Source: Polaribacter gangjinensis
Lineage (GTDB): Bacteria > Bacteroidota > Bacteroidia > Flavobacteriales > Flavobacteriaceae
Direction: 5' to 3'
Assembly (NCBI RefSeq): GCF_038024125.1
Contig: NZ_CP150662.1
Span: forward strand, 2,838,501 to 2,902,500
Length of the DNA stretch: 64,000 bases
A program made the position numbers and the translations under genes. The notes below the pieces were generated by a model. It made no database searches and had not been told where the DNA came from. It saw only the letters and a program-made list of their open reading frames with translations. Positions 8,859 through 16,689 of the stretch are shown here, in pieces (positions within the stretch are counted from its first letter, which is position 1; every line of letters starts with the position of its first letter).

Positions 8859-9557
8859 TTATTCAGTAAATATTTTCCTGTTTGGCTCAGAACCATAAAA
8901 ACGAGTTATAAAAGAATGATTAGTCTTTGGGTCAAATCCATCTCCAATTCCTATAAACTTATAAATAGTTTGTCCATTATTTTCAGATAAAGAAAAAATT
9001 GGACATCCAGACATTCCTGATTCAACATACAAAGATGTGTTAATTCGCCTTCCATTTTCTGTCAAATTTCCAATTGTAGAACCTGATTTTGTTCTGCAAA
9101 TTCTTTTTAGAATGTTTTTTTCATTTAGCCAATCTAAAAATGGATAACCTAATGCAACAATTTTTTTATTTTCTTCAGAACTTTCAATTTCAAAATCCTC
9201 ATTTATATAGTTAAATTCTCCATTTTTTGGTAATTCAGGTAAAGGATAAATAAATAAGTCAAGCATTTTAGGAAAAAGAAATTCTTTATAAAAATTTCTT
9301 TTTTTATCTATTTCAGTATCAAAAAGATGATATGTTCCACTTTTATCTCTGTATCTTAAAGAGATTTTATAGTTACCATAACCAATTAAATCTTTATAGA
9401 CAGTCAAATCATCTACTGAAATTCCAAATAAAACGTGAACATTAGAACATAAATATGCTAAATTGTTATTCTTAATTAAAAAGCCAGTAGCGTTACCAAA
9501 AATATTTTCAGACGAATCAATATACGCTAATAAATAACTATATTTTGATAATTCCAT
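8859..9557 (-). CDS. Trypsin-like serine peptidase, solitary, no signal peptide
   Basis: The 232-residue product shows a chymotrypsin-fold catalytic triad in order: His41 in LCSNVHVLF after a GFLI strand, Asp100 in KMLDLFIYPLP, and Ser183 in ESGMSGCPIF, which fits the GxSGxP signature. No signal peptide or membrane segment is visible, so it is predicted to be cytoplasmic. Substrate is unknown. It has no operon partner: the nearest gene on its strand is the pdh operon more than 900 nt upstream, and the neighbours on both sides are + strand metabolic genes. Stand-alone cytosolic trypsin-like proteins are often strain-variable, but nothing in the flanks shows transfer. Confidence 0.75.
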   Translation of the reverse strand: MELSKYSYLLAYIDSSENIFGNATGFLIKNNNLAYLCSNVHVLFGISVDDLTVYKDLIGYGNYKISLRYRDKSGTYHLFDTEIDKKRNFYKEFLFPKMLDLFIYPLPELPKNGEFNYINEDFEIESSEENKKIVALGYPFLDWLNEKNILKRICRTKSGSTIGNLTENGRRINTSLYVESGMSGCPIFSLSENNGQTIYKFIGIGDGFDPKTNHSFITRFYGSEPNRKIFTE

Positions 9558-9759
9558 TATTTTAATTTTTAAAAATTTTATTCAACTTAAAATAATATAA
9601 CCTGATTTCAATAACTTAAATCAGTCATTAGCGAAGTTCGTTCATTTCACCCAAAAAACCAACAGGAAAAACACCCTTTTATTTTTTGCAATACAATCTC
9701 CAACTCAAGTCGCTTTTTTGTACTTTCACAGCCAATTTTTTAAAATCCATTTCCAGCAA

Positions 9760-10443
9760 ATGAAATTAAACCATATCACTACATTTTTCTTTTTGTTTAC
9801 TTTTTTTGTTGGGTTTTCGCAATTGAAAACGATTACTGACAAAACAACCTACCCTTTTTGGATTCACGTTCCAGAAGCTGAAAAAACAGAGAAACAACCC
9901 ATTTTGATATTTCTGCATGGAAGAAGTCTTTCTGGTACAGATTTGAATCGTGTAAAAAGATATGGCGTGCTCAGAGCCATGGAAAGAGGCAGAGAAATTT
10001 CTGCAATTGTGGTGGCTCCTCAGTTGGCAAAAGGAAGTTGGAATCCTGATAAAGTGTTGGAAATTTTAGAATTTGTTCAAAAAAATTACAATACTGATAC
10101 TACTCGTATTTATGTTTGTGGAATGAGTTTAGGTGGTTATGGAACGCTTCATTTTGCTGGAAAATACGCAGACAAAATCACAGCAGCTGTTGCTATTTGT
10201 GGTGGTGGATATGTAAAAGATGCGTGTACATTAAGCACCATTCCACTTTGGATTCAACATGGAGATAATGATTTTATTGTGCCAATTTCTGAATCAAAAA
10301 TTGTAGTAGATGCCATCAAAAAATGTGATGATAATGGGAAACTTATTTTTTCTGTCATCAATGGAGGAAATCATGGAAGTGTTGAGCGTCTTTTTCATCA
10401 AGATGCCATGTATGATTGGCTTTTTCAACAAAAAAGAAACTAA
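9760..10443 (+). CDS. Secreted alpha/beta-hydrolase (esterase/phospholipase-like)
   Basis: The 227-residue product begins with a signal peptide, MKLNHITTFFFLFTFFVGFS, so it is likely exported. The fold shows an oxyanion HG in ILIFLHGRSL, the nucleophile elbow CGMSLGGYG (Ser), an acid in GDNDFIVP, and the catalytic His in NGGNHGSV. This is the dienelactone hydrolase / polyhydroxybutyrate-esterase-like group. The substrate cannot be told. The start is at ATG 9760; a TTG at 9718 would place the signal peptide internally. TACTTTCA at 9721-9728 is a plausible -7 box, which also excludes the upstream start. It ends at a terminator shared with the convergent pdh operon. Confidence 0.85.
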   Translation: MKLNHITTFFFLFTFFVGFSQLKTITDKTTYPFWIHVPEAEKTEKQPILIFLHGRSLSGTDLNRVKRYGVLRAMERGREISAIVVAPQLAKGSWNPDKVLEILEFVQKNYNTDTTRIYVCGMSLGGYGTLHFAGKYADKITAAVAICGGGYVKDACTLSTIPLWIQHGDNDFIVPISESKIVVDAIKKCDDNGKLIFSVINGGNHGSVERLFHQDAMYDWLFQQKRN

Positions 10444-10474
10444 TTCTAAGCTGTTTTTTTAAAAGTAATTCTAT

Positions 10475-10513
10475 AAAAAAAACTCGATTTGAATTTTCAA
10501 ATCGAGCTTTTTT
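10475..10513. terminator. Bidirectional terminator between the esterase gene and the pdh operon
   Basis: A 10-bp stem CTCGATTTGA / TCAAATCGAG (10483-10492, 10497-10506) with a 4-nt loop is flanked by an A run on the left and a T run on the right. It can end transcription from both directions. Confidence 0.9.
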
Positions 10514-10533
10514 AGTTTTACGCATCCAAAAAA

Positions 10534-12165
10534 CTATGCTAACATCGTTACTGGATTTTCGATAAATGTTTTTAATGTTTGTAAAAACTGAGCACCAACA
10601 GCACCATCAACAGTTCTGTGATCGCAAGTTAATGTCAATTTCATAGTATTTCCAACCATAATTTGTCCCTTTTTAACCACAGGTTTTTCAACAATAGCAC
10701 CAACTGATAAAATTGCTGAATTTGGCTGATTGATGATTGATGTAAAATTATCAATTCCGAACATTCCTAAATTAGAAACGGTAAACGTACTTCCTTGCAT
10801 TTCTGCAGGCGTAATTTTCTTATTTTTTGCTTTTCCAGCTAATTCTCTTACAGCCGCTCCAATTTGAGTTAAACTCAATTGATTCGTGTGTTTGATAACA
10901 GGAACTAGCAATCCATCTTCTACAGCAACTGCCACACCAACATGAATATGACTGTGATAAATTGTGTTATTTTCTGTCCAAGAAGTATTTACTTGTGGAT
11001 GTTTTTGCAACGCCATTGCACATGCTTTTACAACCATATCATTGAACGAAACTTTGGTATCAGGAATTGCATTGATAAGCGCTCTAGAACTCATGGCATT
11101 ATCCATATCAACTTCAATAGTTAAGCTGAAATCTGGAGAAGTAAATTTAGAATTTCCTAATGATTTCGCAATTGCTTTTCGCATTTGAGAATTCTTAACT
11201 TCTTCTGATTTTTCTTCACCTGAAGCAACAAAAGTTACAGTTGATTTTGCGCTTTCAGTTTTTGGAGCTTCTACTACTTTTGTAGCAGGCGTAAAGTTTT
11301 CGATATCTTTTTTTACAATTCGTCCATTTTCTCCAGAACCATTTACATCTGACAAATTGATACCTTTATCGGAAGCAATTTTCTTTGCCAAAGGCGATGC
11401 AAAAATGCGTCCGTTTGAAGTTGTTGAGGTAACAGTTGAAGTTGCATCGTTTGAAACTTCAGCGGGTTTTTCTACTGATTTTTCAGGAGTTTTTTCGCTT
11501 GCAGTTTCACTGCTAACTGTAAAATCTCCAGCAATAATTCCTGAAACATCTGTTCCTTTTGGGCCAATAATAGCCAATAAACTATCAACAGGAGCAGTTT
11601 CTCCTTCTTGAATTCCTACATGTAATAAGGTTCCTTCGTAGAAAGATTCGAATTCCATAGTAGCTTTGTCAGTTTCAATTTCAGCTAAAATATCGCCTTC
11701 AGAAACTTCTTCACCAACTTTTTTCAACCAAGTTGCCACAGTTCCATCAGTCATGGTATCACTTAAACGTGGCATGGTAATTACTTGAACACCATCAGGA
11801 ATTACAGCAGCTTTTGGAGCTGATTTTTCAACAGGAGTTTCGCTTTTTGGAGTTTCGTTTGAAACTTCTTTTACCTCTGTTTTTGGAGTTTCAGCAGCAC
11901 CACTTAAAAGTCCAGAAATGTCTTCACCTTCTTCACCAATAATCGCTAATAATTTATCAACGGGCGAAGTTTCACCTTCTTGAATACCAATATGTAACAA
12001 GGTTCCTTCGTGAAAAGATTCAAATTCCATAGTGGCTTTGTCAGTTTCAATTTCTGCCAAAATTTCACCTTCCTCTACTTTGTCTCCCACTTTTTTTAAC
12101 CATTTTGCAACAACACCTTCTTCCATGGTGTCACTCAATCTGGGCATATTTATAACTGTAGCCAT
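10534..12165 (-). CDS. pdhC: Pyruvate dehydrogenase complex dihydrolipoamide acetyltransferase (E2)
   Basis: The 543-residue E2 core transfers acetyl groups from E1 to CoA. It has two tandem lipoyl domains with lysines Lys43 and Lys167, each within EIETDKATMEFESF. A Pro/Ala/Thr/Ser-rich linker follows, then the subunit-binding domain near 250-292 (ASPLAKKIASDKG to GRIVKKDIENF), then the catalytic domain, which has the normal DHRTVDGAVGAQ motif. EIETDKATMEFE is the pyruvate-type lipoyl signature. It follows pdhA by 3 nt, so the two are co-transcribed. The E1-beta gene is not in this window; in many Bacteroidota it is elsewhere. Confidence 0.95.
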   Translation of the reverse strand: MATVINMPRLSDTMEEGVVAKWLKKVGDKVEEGEILAEIETDKATMEFESFHEGTLLHIGIQEGETSPVDKLLAIIGEEGEDISGLLSGAAETPKTEVKEVSNETPKSETPVEKSAPKAAVIPDGVQVITMPRLSDTMTDGTVATWLKKVGEEVSEGDILAEIETDKATMEFESFYEGTLLHVGIQEGETAPVDSLLAIIGPKGTDVSGIIAGDFTVSSETASEKTPEKSVEKPAEVSNDATSTVTSTTSNGRIFASPLAKKIASDKGINLSDVNGSGENGRIVKKDIENFTPATKVVEAPKTESAKSTVTFVASGEEKSEEVKNSQMRKAIAKSLGNSKFTSPDFSLTIEVDMDNAMSSRALINAIPDTKVSFNDMVVKACAMALQKHPQVNTSWTENNTIYHSHIHVGVAVAVEDGLLVPVIKHTNQLSLTQIGAAVRELAGKAKNKKITPAEMQGSTFTVSNLGMFGIDNFTSIINQPNSAILSVGAIVEKPVVKKGQIMVGNTMKLTLTCDHRTVDGAVGAQFLQTLKTFIENPVTMLA

Positions 12166-12168
12166 ATC

Positions 12169-13158
12169 TTAACTTATAAAAGGATAATTTTCTTGCTCAT
12201 AAACCATATCATACATTTGTTGTGTTTCAGGATATGGAGATTCTTCAGCAAACTTTTCACATTCTGCAACCATGTCTTTTACTTGCTTATCAATAGCAGC
12301 AATTTCATCGTCAGTTGCGTATTTATTTTCAATGATGATATCCAACACTTGTGTAATTGGATCTATTTTTTTGTATTCTTCAACCTCCTCTTTTGTTCTG
12401 TAATGTTGTGCATCAGACATAGAATGTCCTCTATATCTGTAGGTTTTCATTTCTAAAAATGTAGGTCCATCACCACGTCTTGCTCTTTGAATAGCTTCAT
12501 CAACAGCTTCAGCAACTTTTATTGGGTTCATGGCATCTACAGGTCCACAAGGCATTTCATATCCTAAACCAAGTTTCCAAATATCACCATGATTTGCAGT
12601 TCTTTCTACAGAAGTTCCCATGGCATAACCATTGTTTTCACAAATAAAAATTACGGGTAATTTCCACAACATTGCTAAGTTAAAAGCCTCATGTAGAGAA
12701 CCTTGTCTTGCAGCACCATCACCAAAACAAGTTAAGGTTACAGCATCACTACCTTTGTATTTATCTGCAAAAGCAATTCCTGCACCTAAAGGAATTTGAC
12801 CACCCACAATTCCATGACCACCATAAAAACCAAATTCTTTTGAAAAAATATGCATAGAACCTCCCATTCCTTTAGATGTTCCTGTTGCTTTTCCATACAA
12901 TTCAGCCATTACTTTTTTGGGATCTTCACCCATTCCAATTGGTTGAACGTGATTTCTGTAAGCAGTAATCATTTTATCTTTTGACAAATCCATAGCATGT
13001 AATGCACCTGCTAAAATAGCTTCTTGACCATTGTATAAATGCAAGAAACCTCTTACTTTTTGTTGGATGTAAACCGAAGCTAATTTATCTTCGAATTTGC
13101 GCCAAAAAAGCATGTCTTTGTACCAATCTAAATAGGTTTGTTTGGTGATTTTTTTCAT
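12169..13158 (-). CDS. pdhA: Pyruvate dehydrogenase E1 component, alpha subunit
   Basis: The 329-residue product is the thiamine-diphosphate-dependent alpha subunit that, with E1-beta, decarboxylates pyruvate. The ThDP/Mg motif starts at CFGDGAARQGSLHEAFN and ends at CENNGYAMGTS. The substrate channel segment MGGSMHIFSKEFGFYGGHG and the loop YRYRGHSMSDAQHYR (equivalent to the mammalian phosphorylation loop) are intact. It is the first gene of a pdhA-pdhC operon. Confidence 0.96.
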   Translation of the reverse strand: MKKITKQTYLDWYKDMLFWRKFEDKLASVYIQQKVRGFLHLYNGQEAILAGALHAMDLSKDKMITAYRNHVQPIGMGEDPKKVMAELYGKATGTSKGMGGSMHIFSKEFGFYGGHGIVGGQIPLGAGIAFADKYKGSDAVTLTCFGDGAARQGSLHEAFNLAMLWKLPVIFICENNGYAMGTSVERTANHGDIWKLGLGYEMPCGPVDAMNPIKVAEAVDEAIQRARRGDGPTFLEMKTYRYRGHSMSDAQHYRTKEEVEEYKKIDPITQVLDIIIENKYATDDEIAAIDKQVKDMVAECEKFAEESPYPETQQMYDMVYEQENYPFIS

Positions 13159-13215
13159 TCTTGATATTGTTGAAAATAGTGTAAATTAAAAAATAGTATT
13201 TTTAAAATCGAAATA

Positions 13216-13223
13216 CAAAAATA
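13216..13223 (-). promoter_or_regulatory. -7 promoter element of the pdhA-pdhC operon
   Basis: On the minus strand TATTTTTG matches TAnnTTTG. It predicts a leader of roughly 50 nt before the pdhA ATG. No convincing -33 TTG at about 20 nt was found. Confidence 0.5.
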
Positions 13224-13289
13224 GCGGTTTTATAAACAATAAAAAAACTTGATTTTGGGATTTTTCCCGCAAACGATTTCGTTGCTTTT

Positions 13290-13961
13290 TTATTTGTCTT
13301 TTGCAATGATTAATGTTGCTTTTGCATCGGTTGCTAAATTCCATTCGCTCGAAGAAATAAGCATGCCTGCATCATTAAAAACTTTAAAAGCAGCGGTGTT
13401 TGGTCCAGAAGTTCCTTGATTCAACGCTAAAATTTGAATTTTATTGATGCCAACTTCTAATGGAATATTGAATTTTTGCCAACTTTCTTGTAAGGTAATG
13501 TTGTAGATTACTGGAATATCATTCACAAAAATGGTTACTCTATCTCCATCAGGATATTGATAATCTCTGCAAATGATGTTGACACTTTGTGATGAAGTTC
13601 TAAAACTTCCTAAATCTTGGTCGATTTTTGGGATGATGTATTGACCATTTATTTTTTTGAATGATTTTAAAAACCGTTCTTCATTCAATTTTGCTTGTGT
13701 TAAAATTCCTTTTTTGCTGAGGTCTTCATCTTGTTGTTTTTTTAGCTTTTCTTGTTCTTTTTCAAAAGCTTTTTTAAATCCGTTTTCGCTATTTAAGTCA
13801 ATAACTTCAGGCTTTTTAACTTCTTTTGCCTTGTTTAAAATGACCACTTTTTTCTTTTCACCTGATTCATTTCCATTGTTTCCATCAACTTGTGAAAATG
13901 TAATTGATGTAGCAAAAAAGAGGAGTGAAAAAAATGTAAATTTAAAAAGTGAATAGTTCAT
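13290..13961 (-). CDS. Secreted protein of unknown function with charged linker
   Basis: Not recognised. The 223-residue product has a signal peptide (MNYSLFKFTFFSLLFFATS, ending near SITFSQ), a charged Lys/Glu-rich, probably helical segment at about 30-105 (KKAFEKEQEKLKKQQDEDLS), and a C-terminal beta-rich domain from about 120 (VTIFVNDIPVIYN, GINKIQILALNQG) that looks like an immunoglobulin-type sandwich. The start at 13961 is preferred to an ATG nine codons upstream because it puts the signal peptide at the N-terminus. It is probably periplasmic. Confidence 0.6.
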   Translation of the reverse strand: MNYSLFKFTFFSLLFFATSITFSQVDGNNGNESGEKKKVVILNKAKEVKKPEVIDLNSENGFKKAFEKEQEKLKKQQDEDLSKKGILTQAKLNEERFLKSFKKINGQYIIPKIDQDLGSFRTSSQSVNIICRDYQYPDGDRVTIFVNDIPVIYNITLQESWQKFNIPLEVGINKIQILALNQGTSGPNTAAFKVFNDAGMLISSSEWNLATDAKATLIIAKDK

Positions 13962-14034
13962 AAGGATTTGTTTCTCAGTGAAACACAAAAATAATGCCTA
14001 ATTTTTAAGACTAAGTTTAAATACTGTTAAAACT

Positions 14035-14703
14035 TTATTGAATTGGGAAATTGAAATACGTATCAGGAAATGGTTCGTTTTTTAGGGTAAAATGCCACCA
14101 TTCATTATCATAAGGACTGAAACCATTTTCGAGCATGATTTTGCGCAAAAACAAACGATTTTCTTGTTGTTTTTTGGTGATTTTTTTATAAAAAGGATGC
14201 GATTCTTCGCCGAAAAAATCATAAGCACTTCCCATGTCAAGTTCTTTGCCTGATTTGATGTTTACCAAAGTTAAATCAACTGTACTTCCTCTGGTATGTC
14301 CTGATTTTGAAGCAATAAATCCCAATTGAAATAATTGTGATTTTGGTACTTTTGGATAATATTCATTTTTCATCAAAGTGTCATTCAACACTTTTGCCCA
14401 TCTTACAAAATGATTGACAGCTTGTTGAGGTCTGTAAGCATCAAAAACTTTTAAACTTAAGCCTTCTTTTTTCAAGATTGCTTGTACTTTTTGCAAAGCT
14501 TCTGCAGTTTGTTTTGTTAAAATTACACAATCTTTTTGATATCCATCAATCGGTTTTCCAATAAAATTTTGATTCGAGAAATAACGAAGTTCTGTTTGGA
14601 TACTTTCATCAATATCTTTCAAATACACAAAATCTTTGTGCATTTTTTGGGCGGAAATTCCGAGAGAACATCCAATAAATAGGAATAATATCATTTTTTT
14701 CAT
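14035..14703 (-). CDS. D-alanyl-D-alanine dipeptidase (VanX/DdpX family, M15D)
   Basis: The 222-residue product has an N-terminal signal peptide (MKKMILFLFIGCSLGISA). Zinc-ligand motifs of the family are present: SGHTRGSTVDLTLV, holding the His and Asp ligands, and the C-terminal NEWWHFT, holding the catalytic Glu and a His ligand. FDAYRPQQAV is also family-typical. VanX-type enzymes hydrolyse D-Ala-D-Ala; this one is exported and not linked to vanA/vanH, so recycling of peptidoglycan dipeptide is more likely than glycopeptide resistance. It is transcribed divergently from the DUF2721 gene. Confidence 0.87.
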   Translation of the reverse strand: MKKMILFLFIGCSLGISAQKMHKDFVYLKDIDESIQTELRYFSNQNFIGKPIDGYQKDCVILTKQTAEALQKVQAILKKEGLSLKVFDAYRPQQAVNHFVRWAKVLNDTLMKNEYYPKVPKSQLFQLGFIASKSGHTRGSTVDLTLVNIKSGKELDMGSAYDFFGEESHPFYKKITKKQQENRLFLRKIMLENGFSPYDNEWWHFTLKNEPFPDTYFNFPIQ

Positions 14704-14764
14704 GATTCAAAAATACATAAAAAAACATCGGATTATTTGATGAAATTATGTTTAATTTTGAACC

Positions 14765-15172
14765 ATGGAAACAATTACACTAACAACGCCAGCTTTATTA
14801 TTTTCTGCGATTTCATTGATTATGCTGGCATATACAAATCGATTTTTGGCTTACGCAGCAGTGATTAGAAATTTGCATGATAAGTATTTAGAAAAAAGAA
14901 ACGATTCCTTGTTGCGTCAAATTCAAAATTTAAAAAAGCGTTTACAACTTACAAAATGGATGCAAATTTTCGGAATTTCGAGTTTGTTATTATGTGTATT
15001 AACGATGTTTTTGATATATGTAGATGAAGATATTTTTGCGGCCTACATTTTTGGATTGGCATTGATTTTATTAATCCTTTCTTTGGCTTTGTTGATTAAA
15101 GAAATCCATATTTCCAATCAAGCTTTGCAGCATCATATTGCTGATATTGAAGAATATCTCACAAAAAAGTAA
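14765..15172 (+). CDS. DUF2721-like integral membrane protein
   Basis: The 135-residue product has three hydrophobic segments (about 8-30, 60-80 and 88-110) and begins METITLTTPALLFSAISLIM, like the DUF2721 family. A short coiled segment with basic residues (KRNDSLLRQIQNLKKRLQL) lies between the first and second segments. Function is unknown. TAATTTTG at 14753-14760, four nt upstream of the ATG, resembles a -7 box and would give a nearly leaderless transcript, but no -33 element is at the right distance. Confidence 0.7.
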   Translation: METITLTTPALLFSAISLIMLAYTNRFLAYAAVIRNLHDKYLEKRNDSLLRQIQNLKKRLQLTKWMQIFGISSLLLCVLTMFLIYVDEDIFAAYIFGLALILLILSLALLIKEIHISNQALQHHIADIEEYLTKK

Positions 15173-15248
15173 GCGCCGTTTTTTGCAAAACGACGACTTA
15201 CCAAGTAAACTAATAAAACCAAGTATTAGTAATTTTTATAATGAAATG

Positions 15249-15773
15249 CTATTCTGTGTAAGGTAAATGGTTGTAGCTCAATACTCTTTTTAGTTTCCAT
15301 TGCTTGTTTTCTAAAATCCAAACGTGAGTAAAATTGGCAATTCCTACAGTTTTAAAATTGCCTTGTTGTTTTTCTTGAAACGTGTGTTTGCCAGTTTGAA
15401 TGGCTCCATAAATTTCAACATTATTCAGCAATGGAAATACTTCTAAACTGCCAAATACTAGGTTTCTTTTCATATTTCCTGGGTTTTTACAGATATTATT
15501 TTTTACTGCATTTACAAACTCAGCCTTGTTTTGAATACCAACAACATCATGATAAAACTCAAAATTTTCAGCAATAATTGGGTCAAGTTTTTCAATTTCA
15601 CATTTGTTAAAAGTTCTTTCAAAAAGAATGCTGTCTTTTGCAGCTAGAATTTTAAATAAATCCGTTGATTTTTCGACTTGTGCATTCATGATAAATGAAT
15701 ATAAAAACGCAAAAATGGCAATGATTATTTTAAGCAATATTGATTCTTTGAAAGGAGCTAAAAACGAGTTCAT
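15249..15773 (-). CDS. DUF4440 / SnoaL-like (NTF2-fold) secreted protein
   Basis: The 174-residue product begins with a long hydrophobic segment (residues 10-30, likely a signal peptide ending at NAQ). The remaining 140 residues match the NTF2-like DUF4440 pattern: DPIIAENFEFYHDVVGI in the first strand-helix and FTHVWILENKQWKLKRVLSY in the final strands. Members vary widely in function, so no specific role is given. The ATG codons at 15773 and 15687 are alternative starts; the first keeps the signal segment. Confidence 0.7.
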   Translation of the reverse strand: MNSFLAPFKESILLKIIIAIFAFLYSFIMNAQVEKSTDLFKILAAKDSILFERTFNKCEIEKLDPIIAENFEFYHDVVGIQNKAEFVNAVKNNICKNPGNMKRNLVFGSLEVFPLLNNVEIYGAIQTGKHTFQEKQQGNFKTVGIANFTHVWILENKQWKLKRVLSYNHLPYTE

Positions 15774-15795
15774 GAATAATTAATGAGTTGAATTT

Positions 15796-15840
15796 ATCGT
15801 TTTCTTGGAGTTTTTATAATTCCAAGAAAACGATTTTTTT
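15796..15840. terminator. Long perfect hairpin between two minus-strand genes
   Basis: A 14-bp perfect stem ATCGTTTTCTTGGA / TCCAAGAAAACGAT (15796-15809, 15821-15834) has an 11-nt loop. The T run is on the right, the + direction, while both neighbouring genes are on the minus strand. It may still end the upstream GIN operon, or act as a processing or stability hairpin. Confidence 0.6.
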
Positions 15841-15865
15841 GGTTGATTAATTTTTTAATTGGCAA

Positions 15866-16591
15866 TTATTTGTTTGAAACACTTCCTCCAGAAGTAGTTT
15901 TATTGGTTGATTTTTTTGGATTTCCAAAATAATCAATATCACCACCACTTGTAGCTGTTGCGTTGATACTTTCTGATGCAAAGACATCAATATCAGCTCC
16001 ACTTGTAACAGTTGCAGTTACATCAGCACTTTCTAAGGATGTTGCTTTGATTGATGCGCCACTTGTTGCTGTAGCATTGTGATAATTTGTATATCCTGAA
16101 ACTTTTAAATCAGCACCACTAGTTGCAACTGTAGTAATTGAATTTCCTTTTACAGCAAAATTAATATTGGCGCCACTTGTTGCAATCACTAGCAAAGTAT
16201 CAGCTTTAAATGTGCTGTCGTTTTTAAGATAAGCACCACTTGTGGCATTAATTTCGTTTAGATTTTTCACAGTTACGAATACTTTTTTTGATGCAGCTTT
16301 CCAGATGCTTTTTTCAGAATAAATTCGCAAAACACCATTTTCAATTTCTGTAAAAATAATATCGTGTAAATTTTCATCAGCCTCTAAAATGATTTTATTT
16401 TCATTGCCCTGAAAAATCTCTACATCCAAACCATTACTGACTTTTATTTTTGAGAATTCAGCTGTTGATGATCTATCTTTTGTAATTACATTGTTGTTTC
16501 CACGAATACCATTAAACATTTCTATACCACAAGAGCTAAAAAATAGGGTAATGAAAAGAATTGATACTGTTTTGATAATTGTTAGTTTCAT
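15866..16591 (-). CDS. GIN-domain (DUF2807) lipoprotein
   Basis: The 241-residue product is predicted to be a lipoprotein: lipobox-like FFSSCGIEMF with the Cys near residue 21. The body matches the DUF2807 'putative auto-transporter adhesin head GIN' family, a right-handed beta-helix: FSKIKVSNGLDVEIFQGNE near the start, and a series of short turns with repeated ATSGA/TSGAD motifs to the C-terminus. It is the last gene of an operon with the PspC, PadR and DUF4870 genes. A paralogue lies at 56362-57093. Function in the envelope is unknown. Confidence 0.85.
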   Translation of the reverse strand: MKLTIIKTVSILFITLFFSSCGIEMFNGIRGNNNVITKDRSSTAEFSKIKVSNGLDVEIFQGNENKIILEADENLHDIIFTEIENGVLRIYSEKSIWKAASKKVFVTVKNLNEINATSGAYLKNDSTFKADTLLVIATSGANINFAVKGNSITTVATSGADLKVSGYTNYHNATATSGASIKATSLESADVTATVTSGADIDVFASESINATATSGGDIDYFGNPKKSTNKTTSGGSVSNK

Positions 16592-16689
16592 GATTTTGAA
16601 TTTTATGTTTGTTGTTTCAAAGGTCTTTGATTGATGATTGTTATTTAAAAATTACTTACTGAATTGTTGATTTTTATTACTGAATTGTT

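Noticed and set aside
14035..14703. VanX-like gene as a glycopeptide-resistance determinant
   Set aside because: No vanA-type ligase or vanH-type dehydrogenase is adjacent and the protein is exported; a dipeptide-recycling role is more plausible.
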